From the NCBI GenBank assembly GCA_024803745.1, contig JANJXV010000266.1:682001-746000 (forward strand): a stretch of 64,000 nucleotides of DNA, written 5' to 3'. Numbering within the stretch: the stretch's first letter is position 1; each line of letters begins with the position of its first letter. Of the stretch, positions 12,556 through 25,238 are shown in pieces. The translations under genes and the position numbers were made by a program. The notes under the pieces were generated by a model. It was not told the origin of the DNA. It worked only from the letters and a program-made list of their open reading frames with translations, and ran no database searches. This DNA is from Megascapheus bottae. Lineage: Eukaryota > Chordata > Mammalia > Rodentia > Geomyidae.

Positions 12556-13739
12556 ATGTGCAGAACAAGAAACTCAAGAATAATGTGAAATCAAGAAACA
12601 ACATCCCCCACCCAATGTAAACAGACAATGGAACAGTCACTTGCAAACCTAGAGGAGAGTCTTCCAAGTGCTACACAAATGCAATTGATAAACATCATTA
12701 ATGAAAAATGTGAAAATATAAAGAAAGAGATAATGGAGGAAGCTATACCTGAACAAGAGGAAAGCAAAAACAAGGTGATAAGTGAAAAAGAAGAAGCCAT
12801 AAAGGAGGCCATAATAAAGGTTTTTCAAAGAAAGATGGATGAATTCAAAGAATCCACAAATAAAAACGTGACCAAACTCCAGCAAATGTCCAAAGAAAAT
12901 AAAGCTACTGAGCTAACCACTCAAAAGGAAATCAAGGAGATAAAGAAATCCATACATGATCTAAAACAAGGGATGCAAGGCATCAAAAGTGAGCAATTAG
13001 AAGCAAGGGAGATGAAAAATAAAGTAGATAGCTTTGATAGCAGGTTAGACATTGCAGAGGAGAGAATTTCCGTGGCTGAAGATAATTTAGGTATTATAAA
13101 GAACAGAAAATGAGTCAATCCAAATCTAGGAAATATGAGAGAGCGCTTCAGGAGGTCCAAGATACAATTAGGAAGCCTAATTTAAGGCTAGTTGGTACTG
13201 AGGAGGGCGTAGAGAAAGAGGTCAATGGATTTGGAAATATACTTCAGGGAATCATCTCAGAGAATTTCCCAAATATCCAGAAGGGCAGGCCCATCCAGAT
13301 ACGAGAAGCTTTTAGAACCCCAAACAGACCTGACCAGAAAAGAACATCCCACCGCCACATTGTGATCCGAACTGGATCAATAGAAACGAAAGGAAAGATC
13401 CTAAAGGCAGCCAGGGAAAAGGGATCAGTAACCTACAAAGGCAAACCAATCAGAATAACCCCAGATTTCTCAGCAGAGACCATGCAAGCACGAAGTGACT
13501 GGAAGCATATATGTCATGCCCTTATATCAAATAACTACCAACCAAGAATACTGTAGCCAGCTAAGCTCTCATTCATAACTGAGGGAAAAATAAAAACATT
13601 CCATTCCAGGGAAAAGCTGCAACAATATGTCGAAACAAAACCAACACTACAGAGAATTCTCAAAGATGCTCTATACATAGAAAACCAAAATAAATGCAAT
13701 ATAGGGAAAGAAATGGCACCTAAACAGCATACCATCTAA
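12556..13739 (+). pseudogene. L1 ORF1, unit C, broken
   Basis: Same domain order as in unit B. Extra lesion: a TGA replaces the codon after the second methionine (near 12585), so the open part starts at 12628. The 5345-type A-run loss of unit B is absent. The shared frame change (13110-13113, ATGA overlap) and shared TAG (13554-13556) are present. Confidence 0.9.
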
Positions 13740-13787
13740 GGACCACAAGAACTGTCAAGACACAGGCCCTACTAAAAGCTTTTAAAA

Positions 13788-16700
13788 ATGGTAGGAACTA
13801 ATAAATATCTCTCAATCCTAACTCTCAATATCAATGGACTTAACTCTCCAATTAAACGGCATAGGTTGTCTAGTTGGATCAAAAAGCAAGAGCCATCGTT
13901 CTGCTGACTTCGAGAGACACATCTTACCCAAAAACAATCATCTTTTGAAAGTGAGAGGTTGGAATAAACTCTATCAAGCTAACTGCCCCCATAAACAGGC
14001 TAGAGTTGCCATCCTCATATCAGATACAATAGACTTCAAACTAAAATTAGTAAGAAAAGACAAAGAAGGTTACTACATACTACTAAAGGGATCTTTCCTC
14101 CCGGAAGACATAACAATCCTAAATATTTACACACCCAATCCCGGAGCTCCAAACTTCATCAAGCAAACTTTACTTACACTGAAACCATACATAGATCGAA
14201 ATACAGTGATTGTTGGTGAGTTTAACACACCACTCTCACCTATGGACAGATCAACAAGGCAAAAACTCAACAGAGAAACCTTAGAACTGAACAACTATAT
14301 AGACCAACTAGATCTAACAGACATCTGCAGAATATTCCACCCAGTAACACCACAATATACGTTTTTCTCAGCAGCACATGGAACATTTTCGATAATAGAC
14401 CACATCTTAGGCCATAAAGCAAACCTGGACAGATTCAGAAACACTGAAATTATTCCATGCACACTCTCAGACCATAAAGGCATCAAATTGGAGCTGAACA
14501 CACATCTCCACCAAAGAAAACCCTGTAACTCATGGAGACTGAACCACACATTGTTGAATCACAAACAATGGGTATTCGAAGAGATCAGAACAGATATCCA
14601 ACTGTTTATGAAATTTAACAATAAGGAGCACACAAATATCAACTCCTTAGGGACACAACAAAGGCAGTACTCAGAGGAAAATTTATAGCGCGGAGTGCCT
14701 ACAACAGCAAGTTGGAAAAATGGCAAACCAACTAGTTAATGTCTCACCTTAACCTCCTGGAAAAAGAGCAACAAACCAACCCTAAACCCATTAGGAGAAA
14801 GCAAATTATTAAAATCAAAGCAGAATTAAATGATTTGGAATAAAAAAACTATAGAAAGACTCAACAAAACACGGAGTTGGTTCTTGAAAGAATTAACAAA
14901 ATTGACAAGCCCTTAGCAAATCTTACCAAAAAAAGAAGAGAGCATATCGAAATAAACAAAATCGCAGATGAAAATGGTAATATCACGACAGAAATTACCA
15001 AGATCCAGAATATCATGAGGGAATACTTCTCAAACCTTTACGCCAACAAATTTGAGAATCTAGAAGAAATGGATGAATTCCTAGACAATATTAACATACA
15101 CACACTGAACCAAGAAGAGCTAACCCAACTCAACAGGCCTATTTCAAGCTCTGAAATAGAAATGGAAATTAGACAACTTCCACTTAAAAAGAGCCCAGGG
15201 CCAGATGGATTCACAGCTGAATTCTATAAGGTCTTCAAAGCAGAGCTCACACCAATACTCCTCAAGCTCTTCAACGAAATTGAAAATGAAGGTTCTTTAC
15301 TAAACTGATTCTGTGAAGCCAGCATATCACTCATCCCCAAACCAGACAGAGATTCATCAAAGAAAGAGATCTATAGACCCATTTCTTTGATGAACCTCGA
15401 TGCAAAACTTCTCAACAAAATACTGGCCAACCGTCTACAACAACTCATCAAAAAAAATATACACTATGATCAAACTGGATTCATCACAGGGAGGCAAAGC
15501 TGGTTCCACATACACAAATCAATTAATATAATTCAACACATCAACAGGAGCAGGGATAAAATCACATGATTTTCTCAATAGATGCAGAAAAGGCATTTGA
15601 CAAGATCCAAAACCCCTTTATGTTAAAAGATGTGGAGAAACTAGGAATCCATGGAACATTTCTCAATGTAATAAAGGCTGTGTATGAGAAACCCACTGCT
15701 AGTATTATACTTAATGGTGAAAATCTAAAGCCATTCCCTCTAAAATCAGGAACGAGACAAGGATGCCCACTCTCTCCACTCCTTTTTAACATAGTACTAG
15801 AATTCCTAGGCAGTGCAATAAGGCAAGAAGCAAGCATAAAGGGGATCCAAGTAGGGAAAGAGGAAATAAAACTATCCCTCTTTGCAGATGACATGATTCT
15901 GTATTTAAAGGATCCTATAGACTCTACTCCCAAGCTCCTTGAGCTGATTCAAAGCTTTGGAAGTGTAGCAGGCCATAAAATCAACCCTCACAAATCAACT
16001 GCCTTACTTTACGCCAACACTGAGAGGAATGAGGCAATAATCAGGAAAGAAAATTCTTTCACAATAGCCTCAAAGAAAATAAAGTACCTAGCAATTAGCT
16101 TAACTAAGAATGTAAAGGACCGTTTAGATGAAAACTTTAAAACCCTAAAAAAGGAAATTAAAGCAGAACTAAGGAAATGGAAAAACCTCCCGTGCTCCTG
16201 GATTGGAAGAATCAACATTATGAAAATGACAATCTTGCCAAGGGCTATCTACAAATTCAATGTAATACCCATCAACATCCCAATGTCATTCTTTAAAGAC
16301 ATAGAAGAGGCAATTCAAAATTTCATATGGAATAATAAAAGACCCCGTATAGCAAAAACACTTCTTAGCAGAAAGAACAGCGCTGGAGGAATTTCAATTC
16401 CAAACTTAAGGCTCTATTACAGAGCTATAATTCTCAAAACAGCTTGGTACTGGCACAAGAACAGGCCTGAAGTCCAATGGAGTAGAACTGCGGACCCAGA
16501 TATTAAACCACAGACCTATGGCCACCTAATCTTTGACCAGGGAGCCAAAAAAATAGAATGGAAGAAAGATAGCCTCTTCAACAAGTTGTGCTGGCAGAAC
16601 TGGTTAAACACCTGCAGAAAACTAAAGTTGGATCCTTCTTTGTCCCCTTGCACTAGAATTAACTCCAAATGAATCAAAGACGTGGAGGTAAAAGCTGACA

Positions 16701-17629
16701 CACTGAAAAGTTTACAGGAAGGAATAGGAGATACACTAGGCCTCCTTGGTACAGGTCGAAACTTTCTTAATAAGGACCAAGAATCACAACAAATCAGAGA
16801 AAGGCTGGATACGTGGGACTGCATTAAACTGCAGAGCTTTTGTATGGCAACGGATATAGCTAGTAAACTAATCAGGAAGCCTACAGAGTGGGAGAAGATC
16901 TTCACCACCCAAACAACGGAACAAGGCCTCATATCTAAAATATATCAACAACTCAAAAAATTGAATCACTCCAAAACTAACCTCCAAAGTAACACCCATC
17001 CCATTACAAAATGGGCCAAACACTTAAAGAGAGTCTTGTCTGAAGAAGAAACAAAAATGGCCTATAGACACATGAAGAAATGCTCAACATCTCTGGTCGT
17101 AAAAGAAATGCAAATCAAAACAAGTCTAAGATTCCACCTAACTCCAGTTAGAATGGCCAGGATCAGGAAAACGAATAACAACAGATGCTGGAGGGGATGT
17201 GGTCAGGAGGGATCACTACTACACTGTTGGTGGGAGTGCAAACTCGTTCAACCACTATGGAAAGCAGTGAGGCAGTGCCTCAAAACGCTAAACATACAAC
17301 TCCCCTATGACCCAGCAATTCCAGTACTTGGCATTTACCCAACAATCCAGAAACAAGGGCATACTAAACCCACTAGCACAACAATGTTCATTGCAGCACT
17401 ATTCACCATAGCAAAGATATGGAACCAACCCAGATGTCCCTCAGTTGATGAGTGGATCAACAAGTTGTGGTATTTGTACACAATGGAATTCTATGCTGCT
17501 GTCAGAAAGAATGACATCGCCCCATTTGTTAGGAAATGGAAAGACTTAGAACAAATCATATTAAGTGAAGTAAGCCAGACTCAAAGGAACTTAGGCTCAG
17601 TGGTTTCCCTCATTCGTCATAATCAGTAG
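13788..17629 (+). pseudogene. L1 ORF2, unit C, broken
   Basis: Endonuclease part open at 13834-14688 (VGEFNTPLSP; the residue pair before IDHI is changed from SK to SI), linker 14877-15308, RT 15566-16672, C-terminal part 16682-17629. Shared lesions as in B: early frame change, TGA 15306-15308, one-base loss before 15566, and TGA 16670-16672 that only B and C have. The A-run near 15450 has one more A than in A and B, so an extra stretch (15387-15569, [18 protein letters not shown]) reads through. Confidence 0.93.
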
Positions 17630-18040
17630 AAACCTTGGGCTCTACTAGCAGAGATTGTCAATAGAGCAAAAGGCCATATATAAGGCCATATAATGTGAAG
17701 CTAATTGAAAGGACCTCCAGGATATTGACCCAAAAGCCATATAATGAATGATTGTTGTCCTTAATGTACTATGTTGTCTCTCATCTCGCTTGCTGTCCCT
17801 TGGTTATCCCATATTGGTATAGTATCTCACTTTGTTATCTGATATATTGAATTTATATGTATTTGGGTATTTGAAATTTGATAGGGAAGGGGGGAAAAGC
17901 AAGACGGGTGGGGGGTGTGGGGTTGGAGGGAAATGGGTACCAAGACATGTGAAAGGGTATCAATGTATGTGAATTAATGCACCTTCTATCAGGCAAATAA
18001 CATCTAACCCTTTTACTTATTACAATAAAAAATGGAAAAA

Positions 18041-19067
18041 AAAAGTTGTAGTGTGTGGGGAGGATGATGGGGTCAAATACATTTCTTCTTAGAAATTTAC
18101 CTCATCTGGTTGCCCTGGATTTTCCTGTCCTTCTTCTTAGAGAAAGTTCTGTTATACTGGATTTGTGGCTTGGCAATGATCTAGCATGTACATCTTCGAG
18201 TAAGACATACACAACTTCCATGCCTGAGACTCGAATTTCCTGAACTTTGGCAACAGCACAGCAACATCTTTCTTCCTCCTGAGCCAAAGGCCAAGTGAGC
18301 TGGCTTGAGCTGGTTGTTAGTTACAGTGGCTTGGTTACCAGGGTTCCATATTCTGTTCCATTGTGAGGGAGGCAGGGTCACCTTTCAGGGCCCAATGACC
18401 AAAGATCCTTGCTCACAGAAGACCTCACCAAAGACATACTGGAGGCTGAATCTCTCCTCCAATCTCACAATATACATGTGGATGTAGTAAACAGCACACC
18501 TTATTTGTCCAATCCCAATGTCTTCCACTAGGCCCAACTACCAGTCTGGTCTCAGGCTCAAAGAGCCTTTCTTAGGTAAGATCCAAACTTAAGGGTCAAT
18601 ATTGCCCTCATCCTTTACAAAACGTTTGCTTCACAGTGCCTTCTCTGCCTGCATTTTGCCCCTTGTCGAATTTTTTTTGTTTTTGCTAGTCTTGGGACTT
18701 GACCTCAGAGTGTGAACATTGTTCTTGGGCTTTCTTTAGGCTTTAGCTGTCCCACCGAGCCACAGCACCACTTGCAGCATTTTCTATGTATGTGGTAATG
18801 AGGAATCAAACCTGAGGCTTACTGCTTGGTAGCCAAGGACTCTCCCACTAGGTCAAACACACAGGGCATCTTGCACATATTTTTGACGTCAATCTACTAG
18901 AATATTATTAGGTTTCTGTATCCTAATCAATTTTTTCCTGATGATTAGCTTTGCTGTCATGTGTAAAAAATGCAAGAGGGAAAAACACAGAAGAATTAGT
19001 GAAATTAAAAAAAAAGCATTAGACACAGTTAAGTGTTCATTCTTTGTAGAAGAAAGGATATTTGGAT

Positions 19068-19113
<46 letters not shown>

Positions 19114-19441
19114 CTTTATAATTACTATGTTAGTGTTGAGAGTTTGGCATAGTGGTAGAGTGCTTGCCTAGCATCCATGAAGATCTGGGTTTGATTGCTC
19201 AGTACGACATAGAATGAAAATCTAGATGTGGCACTGTGGCTCAAGTGGCAGAGGGCTAGACTTGAGAAAACCCGAGGACAGTGCTCAGGCCCTGAATTCA
19301 AGCCCCAAGCCTGGCAAAAAGATAAAAGAAAATAAAAATGCTTTTTACGAGCTAATTCACTCACAGCATTTGCTTCTGAAATCTTCGCTTCTGCATCTTG
19401 TGAAATACCCCTTTCCCTCAACGTAGACAAGAAAAACAGAT
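18041..19441 (+). repeat. Non-L1 spacer module of unit D, expanded GAT microsatellite
   Basis: Same module with the same two SINEs (antisense about 18675-18865, sense about 19135-19330). The GAT tract at about 19069-19110 has fourteen repeats, against five in B and six in C. The poly-Asp ORF that it creates (18941-19171) is not a gene. Confidence 0.85.
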
Positions 19442-20001
19442 CCATCCCATGGTCCACTGTGAGGCCACTGGTTGGGCTAAGAGCTAGTCGTGCAGCAACA
19501 CATAAGTTTTATTCTAATACTTTCCAAACTTTGTACTCAAATATGCTACCTACTTACCAACTTATGTCAGTTATCTTTATGCTATAACTTTTCTTCATTA
19601 CTACAATATTCTTACACTCCTACGTTAATCCTCTTGCACCTCCCCTGACCTCTCTCATTCTTTTTTTCTATCTCTGGACCTCTGCTCGTCTTTCAACCCT
19701 TATACTGCACGGATCTACACTTGATGGCTGTTGAGCAATATTGTATATGTAGATGGTTAATTATTCTCTAGGCTCAGAGGGACTTAAAGACAATAGAGAT
19801 TGGATTGAGAGGCTTATTTTTTTGGGTATAAATCGCTTATCACTGGTTGTATTAGGCTGGTCTGTAAGTGCACAAAAAGAAAGAGTGATAATACCAATCA
19901 AAACTTGTGAACATCTAGTGTCTGCCAGCGACAGAGGTCTAGGTTGGTTATATCTGAAAAACTATAATCGTGTTTAGTAGTAATCTTGCTCCCATTTTCA
20001 A

Positions 20002-21185
20002 ATGGGCAGAACAAGAAACTCAAGAAAAATGTCAAATCAAGAAACAACATCCCCCACCCAATGTAAACAGACAATGGAACAGTCACTGGCAAACCTAGAG
20101 GAGAGTCTTCCAATTGCTACACAAATGCAATTGATAAACATCATTAATGAAAAATGTGAAAATACAAAGAAAGAGTTAATGGAGGAAGCCATACCTGAAC
20201 AAGAGGAAAGCAAAAACAAGGTGATAAGTAAAAAAGAAGAAGCCATAAAGGAGGCCATAATAAAGGTTTTTCAAAGAAAGATGGATGAATTCAAAGAATC
20301 CACAAATAAAAACGTGACCAAACTCCAGCAAATGTCCAAAGAAAATAAAGCTACTGAGCTAACCACTCAAAAGGAAATCAAGGAGATAAAGAAATCCATA
20401 CATGATCTAAAACAAGGGATGCAAGGCATCAAAAGTGAGCAATTAGAAGCAAGGGAGATGAAAAATAAAGTAGATAGCTTTGATAGCAGGTTAGACATTG
20501 CAGAGGAGAGAATTTCCGTGGCTGAAGATAATTTAGGTATTATAAAGAACAGAAAATGAGTCAATCCAAATCTAGGAAATATGAGAGAGCGCTTCAGGAG
20601 GTCCAAGATACAATTAGGAAGCCTGATTTAAGGCTAGTTGGTATTGAGGAGGGCATGGAGAAAGAGGTCAATGGTATTGGAAATATACTTCAGGGAATCA
20701 TGTCAGAGAATTTCCCAAATATCCAGAAGGGCAGGCCCATCCAGATACGAGAAGCTTTTAGAACCCCAAACAGACCTGACCAGAAAAGAACATCCCACCG
20801 CCACATTGTGATCTGAACTGGATCAATAGAAACGAAAGGAAAGATCTTAAAGGCAGCCAGGGAAAAGGGATCAGTAACCTACAAAGGCAAACCAATCAGA
20901 ATAACCCCAGATTTCTCAGCAGAGACCATGCAAGCACAAAGTGACTGGAAGCATATATGTCATGCCCTTATATCAAATAACTACCAACCAAGAATACTGT
21001 AGCCAGCTAAGCTCTCATTCATAACTGAGGGAACAATAAAAACATTCCATTCCAGGGAAAAGCTGCAACAATATGTCGAAACAAAACCAACACTACAGAG
21101 AATTCTCAACGATGCTCTATGCATACAAAACCAAAATAAATGCATTATAGGGAAAGAAATGGCACCTAAACAGCATACCATCTAA
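20002..21185 (+). pseudogene. L1 ORF1, unit D, broken
   Basis: N-terminal coiled-coil half open for 185 codons (20002-20559), then the shared ATGA frame change at 20556. The RRM half has a TGA at 20814-20816 in place of Arg, specific to this unit, and the shared TAG at 21000-21002. Confidence 0.9.
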
Positions 21186-21233
21186 GGACCACAAGAACTG
21201 TCAAGACACAGGCCCTACTAAAAGCTTTTAAAA

Positions 21234-21584
21234 ATGGTAGGAACTAATAAATATCTCTCAATCCTAACTCTCAATATCAATGGACTTAACTCTCCAATTA
21301 AACGGCATAGGCTGTCTAGTTGGATCAAAAAGCAAGAGCCATCGTTCTGCTGTCTTCAAGAGACATATCTTACCCAAAAACCATCATCTTTTGAAAGTGA
21401 GAGGTTGGAATAAATTCTATCAAGCTAACTGCCCCCATAAACAGGCTGGAGTTGCCATCCTCATATCAGATAGAATAGACTTCAAACTAAAATTAGTAAG
21501 AAAAGACAAAGAAGGTTACTACATACTACTAAAGGGATCTTTCCTCCCGGAAGACATAACGATCCTAAATATTTACACACCAAT
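21234..21584 (+). pseudogene. L1 ORF2 N-terminal fragment, unit D
   Basis: Endonuclease start only. Shows CCLQET (the QET glutamate is an active-site residue of L1 endonucleases), then the shared frame change, then VAILISD and NIYTP, after which L1 homology stops. Carries the variant 'CCLQ' and 'QAGVAIL' in place of the in-frame stop and 'QARVAIL' of B, C and F. Confidence 0.88.
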
Positions 21585-22021
21585 TTGAAGGTTCTCAAAA
21601 GATTGAAGATTCTGGCAGTGTAAGTTAGATTCCGGCATTGATATTAAATAATGCAATGAGTAGGGATTTATATTTGAAATATCACTGTTGGCAAAATCTA
21701 ACACACATTTGCTTAGTATTTGCTTTTAATTTCCCAAGAAGTTCAGTACAAGCCAATATGTGTGGCATATATCGACTGGGAAAATTATTCAGAGTATGTG
21801 ACTCATTTGAACAGGAGTCAGTGAAAAGATACAGAAGCAGGATACCCATATTGTGATAATTTGTATCTTTTGCATATTTTGTGTTTGTTATTATTTCCAT
21901 TTGTAGTGTACATTTCTAGGTAAAAACTTTTAAAATGTTTAGAAACGATTTGTTATTTCAACAGCAAAAAAAGACATTTATATGCCTGATAAAATTCACA
22001 GAATCCAAATTTTTCCATATT
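21585..22021. other. Flank of array 1, unique-looking, duplicated at 62179
   Basis: No gene or repeat recognised. AT-rich. The same sequence follows unit G at 62179-62600, with small indels. Short ORFs here do not match between the two copies. Confidence 0.7.
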
Positions 22022-22262
22022 ATTTTTTTTTGTGGTTCATAGATCTTGAACTCAGCCTGGGCAGTATCCCTGAGCTCTTCAGCTCCAGGCTACCACCTTA
22101 CTCTGGAGCCAAGCCCCACTTAGCATTTTCTAAAAGTAAATTGGAGATAAGTGTCTCAGGTCTTTTTGTGCCAGGATGGCTTTAAACCTTGATCCTCAGA
22201 TCTCAGCCTCCTGAGTAACTAGGATTATAGTAGTGAGCCACCACCCCATCATGCTCAGCTTT
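22022..22262 (-). repeat. B1/ID dimeric SINE, antisense
   Basis: Reverse-strand order: B1-like head (tgtaatcctagctactcag type, at the right end) then an ID-like part ending in a T-run at about 22024. Repeated at about 62610-62868. Confidence 0.7.
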
Positions 22263-22455
22263 CTGGTTTTTTTTTAAACAAGCCCTTTGGCTGGAACTCG
22301 GTCTGAGCACTGTCCTTCAGGTTTCCTCAAGCCTAGTGATCTTCTACTTGAGCCACAGCACTACTTCTGGTTTTTTCTGTGTATGTGGTACTGCGGAATT
22401 GAAACTTCGTCTTCATACAAGCACTCTACAACTATGCCAAACTCCCAGCCCCTCC
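22263..22455 (-). repeat. ID-like SINE, antisense
   Basis: Antisense signature 'gagccacagcactacttctgg' region and a 'gtatgtggtactg' block; T-rich at its left end. Repeated at 62869-63045. Confidence 0.7.
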
Positions 22456-22779
22456 ACATTAGTTTTTATGATAGATCTTTCCATGCATCCAGGTTGGCTA
22501 GAAATCCTTCTTGAGTTTTCCAAGATCAGGGAGTATAGGTGTGTCCCATCCTGTGGGGCTACATAACCATTGTTTAGGGTACAGTTCTCTCTTCATTCTA
22601 CCCATCTAGAGCAATTTTCATCTTCCATGTATAATCATTAAACATTCAGCTCCTGTTCCTCTCTACTCCATTCTCTGGAACCATCGTGCTTTTTGGCTCT
22701 AAGGGTTTGTTGATCCTTGGAAGCTCTGGAAGGGAAAACATACCCTAGCTCTTCCTTTATGACTGCTGTATTTTTAGTT

Positions 22780-23320
22780 TACTGTAATCAAGATTCATCT
22801 GTAAAATATAGTAAAATGTTCTTCCTTTTCAATGCATTGTTTTGCATATTTCTATCTTTTGATTATTATTAATAGTTGTGAATGGATTCTCCACATATTT
22901 GTTCTAGTCTCTGCTTTCTCTTCCGTTAGGTACAAATCTAGAAATAGAAGTGTTGGACCATATTTCTATGTAATTCTATATTTAGTACTTTTTTAGCACT
23001 CTCCACGCAATTTTTGATTGTTTTATATTCCTTGCAGAACTATTCCAAAGTTCTACTTCTTCTCACTACCTTCCCAGTAATAGTTAGACTTTGAAAGTTG
23101 TTTTTTTGTATGCGTGTGTGTGTGTGTGTTTGTGTGTGTGTATGTGGATCTTTTTGTTTAAAACTATATTTATATTAATATACTTAAAGTAAAGATTTCA
23201 TTGTAATTTTAATTTTTCTCATGACTGTTAATATTGAACTTCTTTCTACATTTTGAACTACTATTTCTATATATTCTTTTTAGAAAATCCTCTCCAATCT
23301 CCAATTATTTTCCCTTTTTT
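22780..23320 (-). mobile_element. Ancient L1 3' fragment, minus strand
   Basis: Reads like the reverse complement of an old mammalian L1 ORF2 3' region (blocks such as 'ggtacaaatctagaaatag', 'tagcactctccacgcaat'). Highly diverged. A TG microsatellite lies at about 23113-23143. Repeated at about 63370-63900. Confidence 0.6.
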
Positions 23321-23460
23321 TGTGGGGTAGTGGGGAAAGTCATGGGGCTTGGACCTTGGGCCGTGAGCTCTTTAGTTAAGGCTATTGTCCTACCCTGAGT
23401 ATTGCCCCTCAGTTCTTCTGCTCACAGCTCCCTACCCCTCTTCCCATTATATACAGAACA
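23321..23460 (-). repeat. SINE fragment, antisense
   Basis: T-rich start, then 'cttggaccttgggccgtgagctc', which resembles the antisense tail half of the local ID-like SINEs. The window end (64000) falls inside the second copy of this element. Confidence 0.5.
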
Positions 23461-23534
23461 AAGGTCATCCTCAGTCTTTTTGAAAAAGTAAAACATACAG
23501 TAAATTTGTAGTATAAAACAGCAAGAAATAAATT

Positions 23535-23795
23535 TCTTGCCAGGTGCAGTGCCTTATACCTGTAATCCTAGCTACTCAGATATCAGGCTGATATCTAAAG
23601 ATTTGGTTCAAAGCCAGCCTGGGCATTAGAAAGTCTATGAGACTCTCATCGACAGTTAACCACTAGAATATGGGAAATGGCACTGTGGCTTCATCGGTAG
23701 GGTGATAGCCTTGAGTTGAAGAGCTCAGGAACAGTGCCCAGGCCCAGAGTTCAAGCCTTACAAATCCCCCAGCCAAAAAAAAGAAAAAAAAGTTT
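23535..23795 (+). repeat. B1/ID dimeric SINE, sense
   Basis: B1-like head 'cctgtaatcctagctactcag', then 'ggcactgtggcttca' and 'cagtgcccaggcccagagtt', ending in an A-rich tail. Confidence 0.75.
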
Positions 23796-24044
23796 CTTCC
23801 CCAAGTGATTATTATGCCAGCCATAGAACATTAACATTCTTGGTGTACTTCACAGTATTATTACTTGATACCCTAAGATTTTGCAATATTCTCAGAGTAC
23901 CAGCATATGTCATCATATAATGTAGTTCCTTTTCAATGGAATAATTCCATTTATAACCTAAATCTACTCCCCTGACTTATTTTTTTGATACCACAATTGC
24001 TCTACCATGATATGCCACAAGCCATTAAACATTTTATGGTGGGT

Positions 24045-24232
24045 AATTGGAAAGGAGTCTCATGGAATTTTGTGCCAGGCTGGCTTTGAACCATGGTCCT
24101 CAGATCTCAGTCTCCTGAGTAGCTAGGATGACAGGCGTGAGCCACCAACACCTGGCTTGCCTTGTTATTTTTTTGTGGGTCTTGGGACTTGAACTCTGGG
24201 CCTAGGCACCATCCCTAAGCTTTTCAGGTCAA
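24045..24232 (-). repeat. B1/ID dimeric SINE, antisense
   Basis: Contains 'tcctgagtagctaggatgac' and 'gtgagccaccaacacctgg', the antisense B1-like head, followed by a second antisense ID-like start. Confidence 0.7.
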
Positions 24233-24321
24233 TAGTTAGTCTAAACATTTAAGTAAAGGAATACAATTCCAACAAAAAAAAATAAGATTCCACACATGGT
24301 GTGTTTATAACTCAGTGCTAA

Positions 24322-24531
<210 letters not shown>

Positions 24532-24807
24532 TGAATGTTTATGAAACTTTCAGTACTATTTAAATGAAAGATTCCAGGCCCTGAGAAGTATCATTACTTT
24601 CTAAAGAAAACCTAAGGTAATTTTGTACTCATTCTTCAGGATACCTTCAGGATACTTTGACAACAGTTCTAAATTATGTTTCCTCTAATGGAGATGACAT
24701 TCCAAACTTACACAGTAATTGTAAGTGGATAAACCATCCAGAATAGAATATATATCATTATTGGAAATAGGATCTACAAATCACTAAACAGTGAGTTTAT
24801 AATGGAA

Positions 24808-25090
24808 ACCTGGCACTAGGTGCAATGTTTCATGCCTGTAATCTTAAAATATTCAGGAGGAAGAAATCTAAGAATTCTAATTTGAAGCCAGCAATGGCAT
24901 AAAAATTGCCATGAAACTCTGTATCTCCAAGTAACCCCTCAAAAATGTTAGTGGAGTGTCAAGAGTTTGACTTTGTGGTTGAGTGCTTGCCTAGCATGCA
25001 TGAAGACCTATGCATGTAAGTGGAGCTGGGACTCAAACTGGTATTTTTCTAGCCTTGAGCAAGACAGCTAAGTTTATGCCATACAAAATG
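24808..25090 (+). repeat. SINE pair, sense (KRAB intron)
   Basis: Degenerate B1-like head with 'catgcctgtaatctt', then an ID-like unit ('gagtgcttgcctagcatgca') at about 24958-25090. Confidence 0.6.
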
Positions 25091-25238
25091 AATCCAGAGC
25101 TGGGGAAAAGTCAACCATGGAGCCAGTGAGAAATGAGAAAAAAGATTTAATAGATAACTTGTGAGTAGGATGTCTGTGAACTTAAAGCAATGATGACACA
25201 GCATAAGCAATAATTCTCTACTGTTTCTAATTTACAGG

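Larger units (their letters stand above)
11996..18040 (+). mobile_element. Full-length L1, unit C
   Basis: Second complete unit, about 7.42 kb from B. ORF1 12556-13739, ORF2 13788-17629, 3' UTR with G-rich tract about 17885-17935 and A tail ending near 18040. Differs from B at scattered single bases only, as judged by eye. Confidence 0.9.
19442..21584 (+). mobile_element. 3'-truncated L1, unit D (array 1 end)
   Basis: Keeps the 5' UTR, ORF1 (20002-21185) and the start of ORF2, then breaks off in the endonuclease region just after the NIYTP motif at about 21584. Retrotransposition normally truncates the 5' end, not the 3' end, so this edge is a DNA rearrangement breakpoint. Unit G breaks at the same place. 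Confidence 0.9.

Noticed and set aside
18941..19171. Poly-aspartate protein (also 4100-4303 and 59573-59767)
   Set aside because: Translation of a GAT microsatellite running into a SINE.
1..21584. CRISPR-like or bacterial tandem operon
   Set aside because: The repeat unit is 7.4 kb of L1 with SINEs; introns and SINEs show mammalian DNA.
22336..22566. Conserved small ORF, also at 62921-63151
   Set aside because: It lies in antisense SINE and flank sequence; it is similar in both places only because the region is duplicated.
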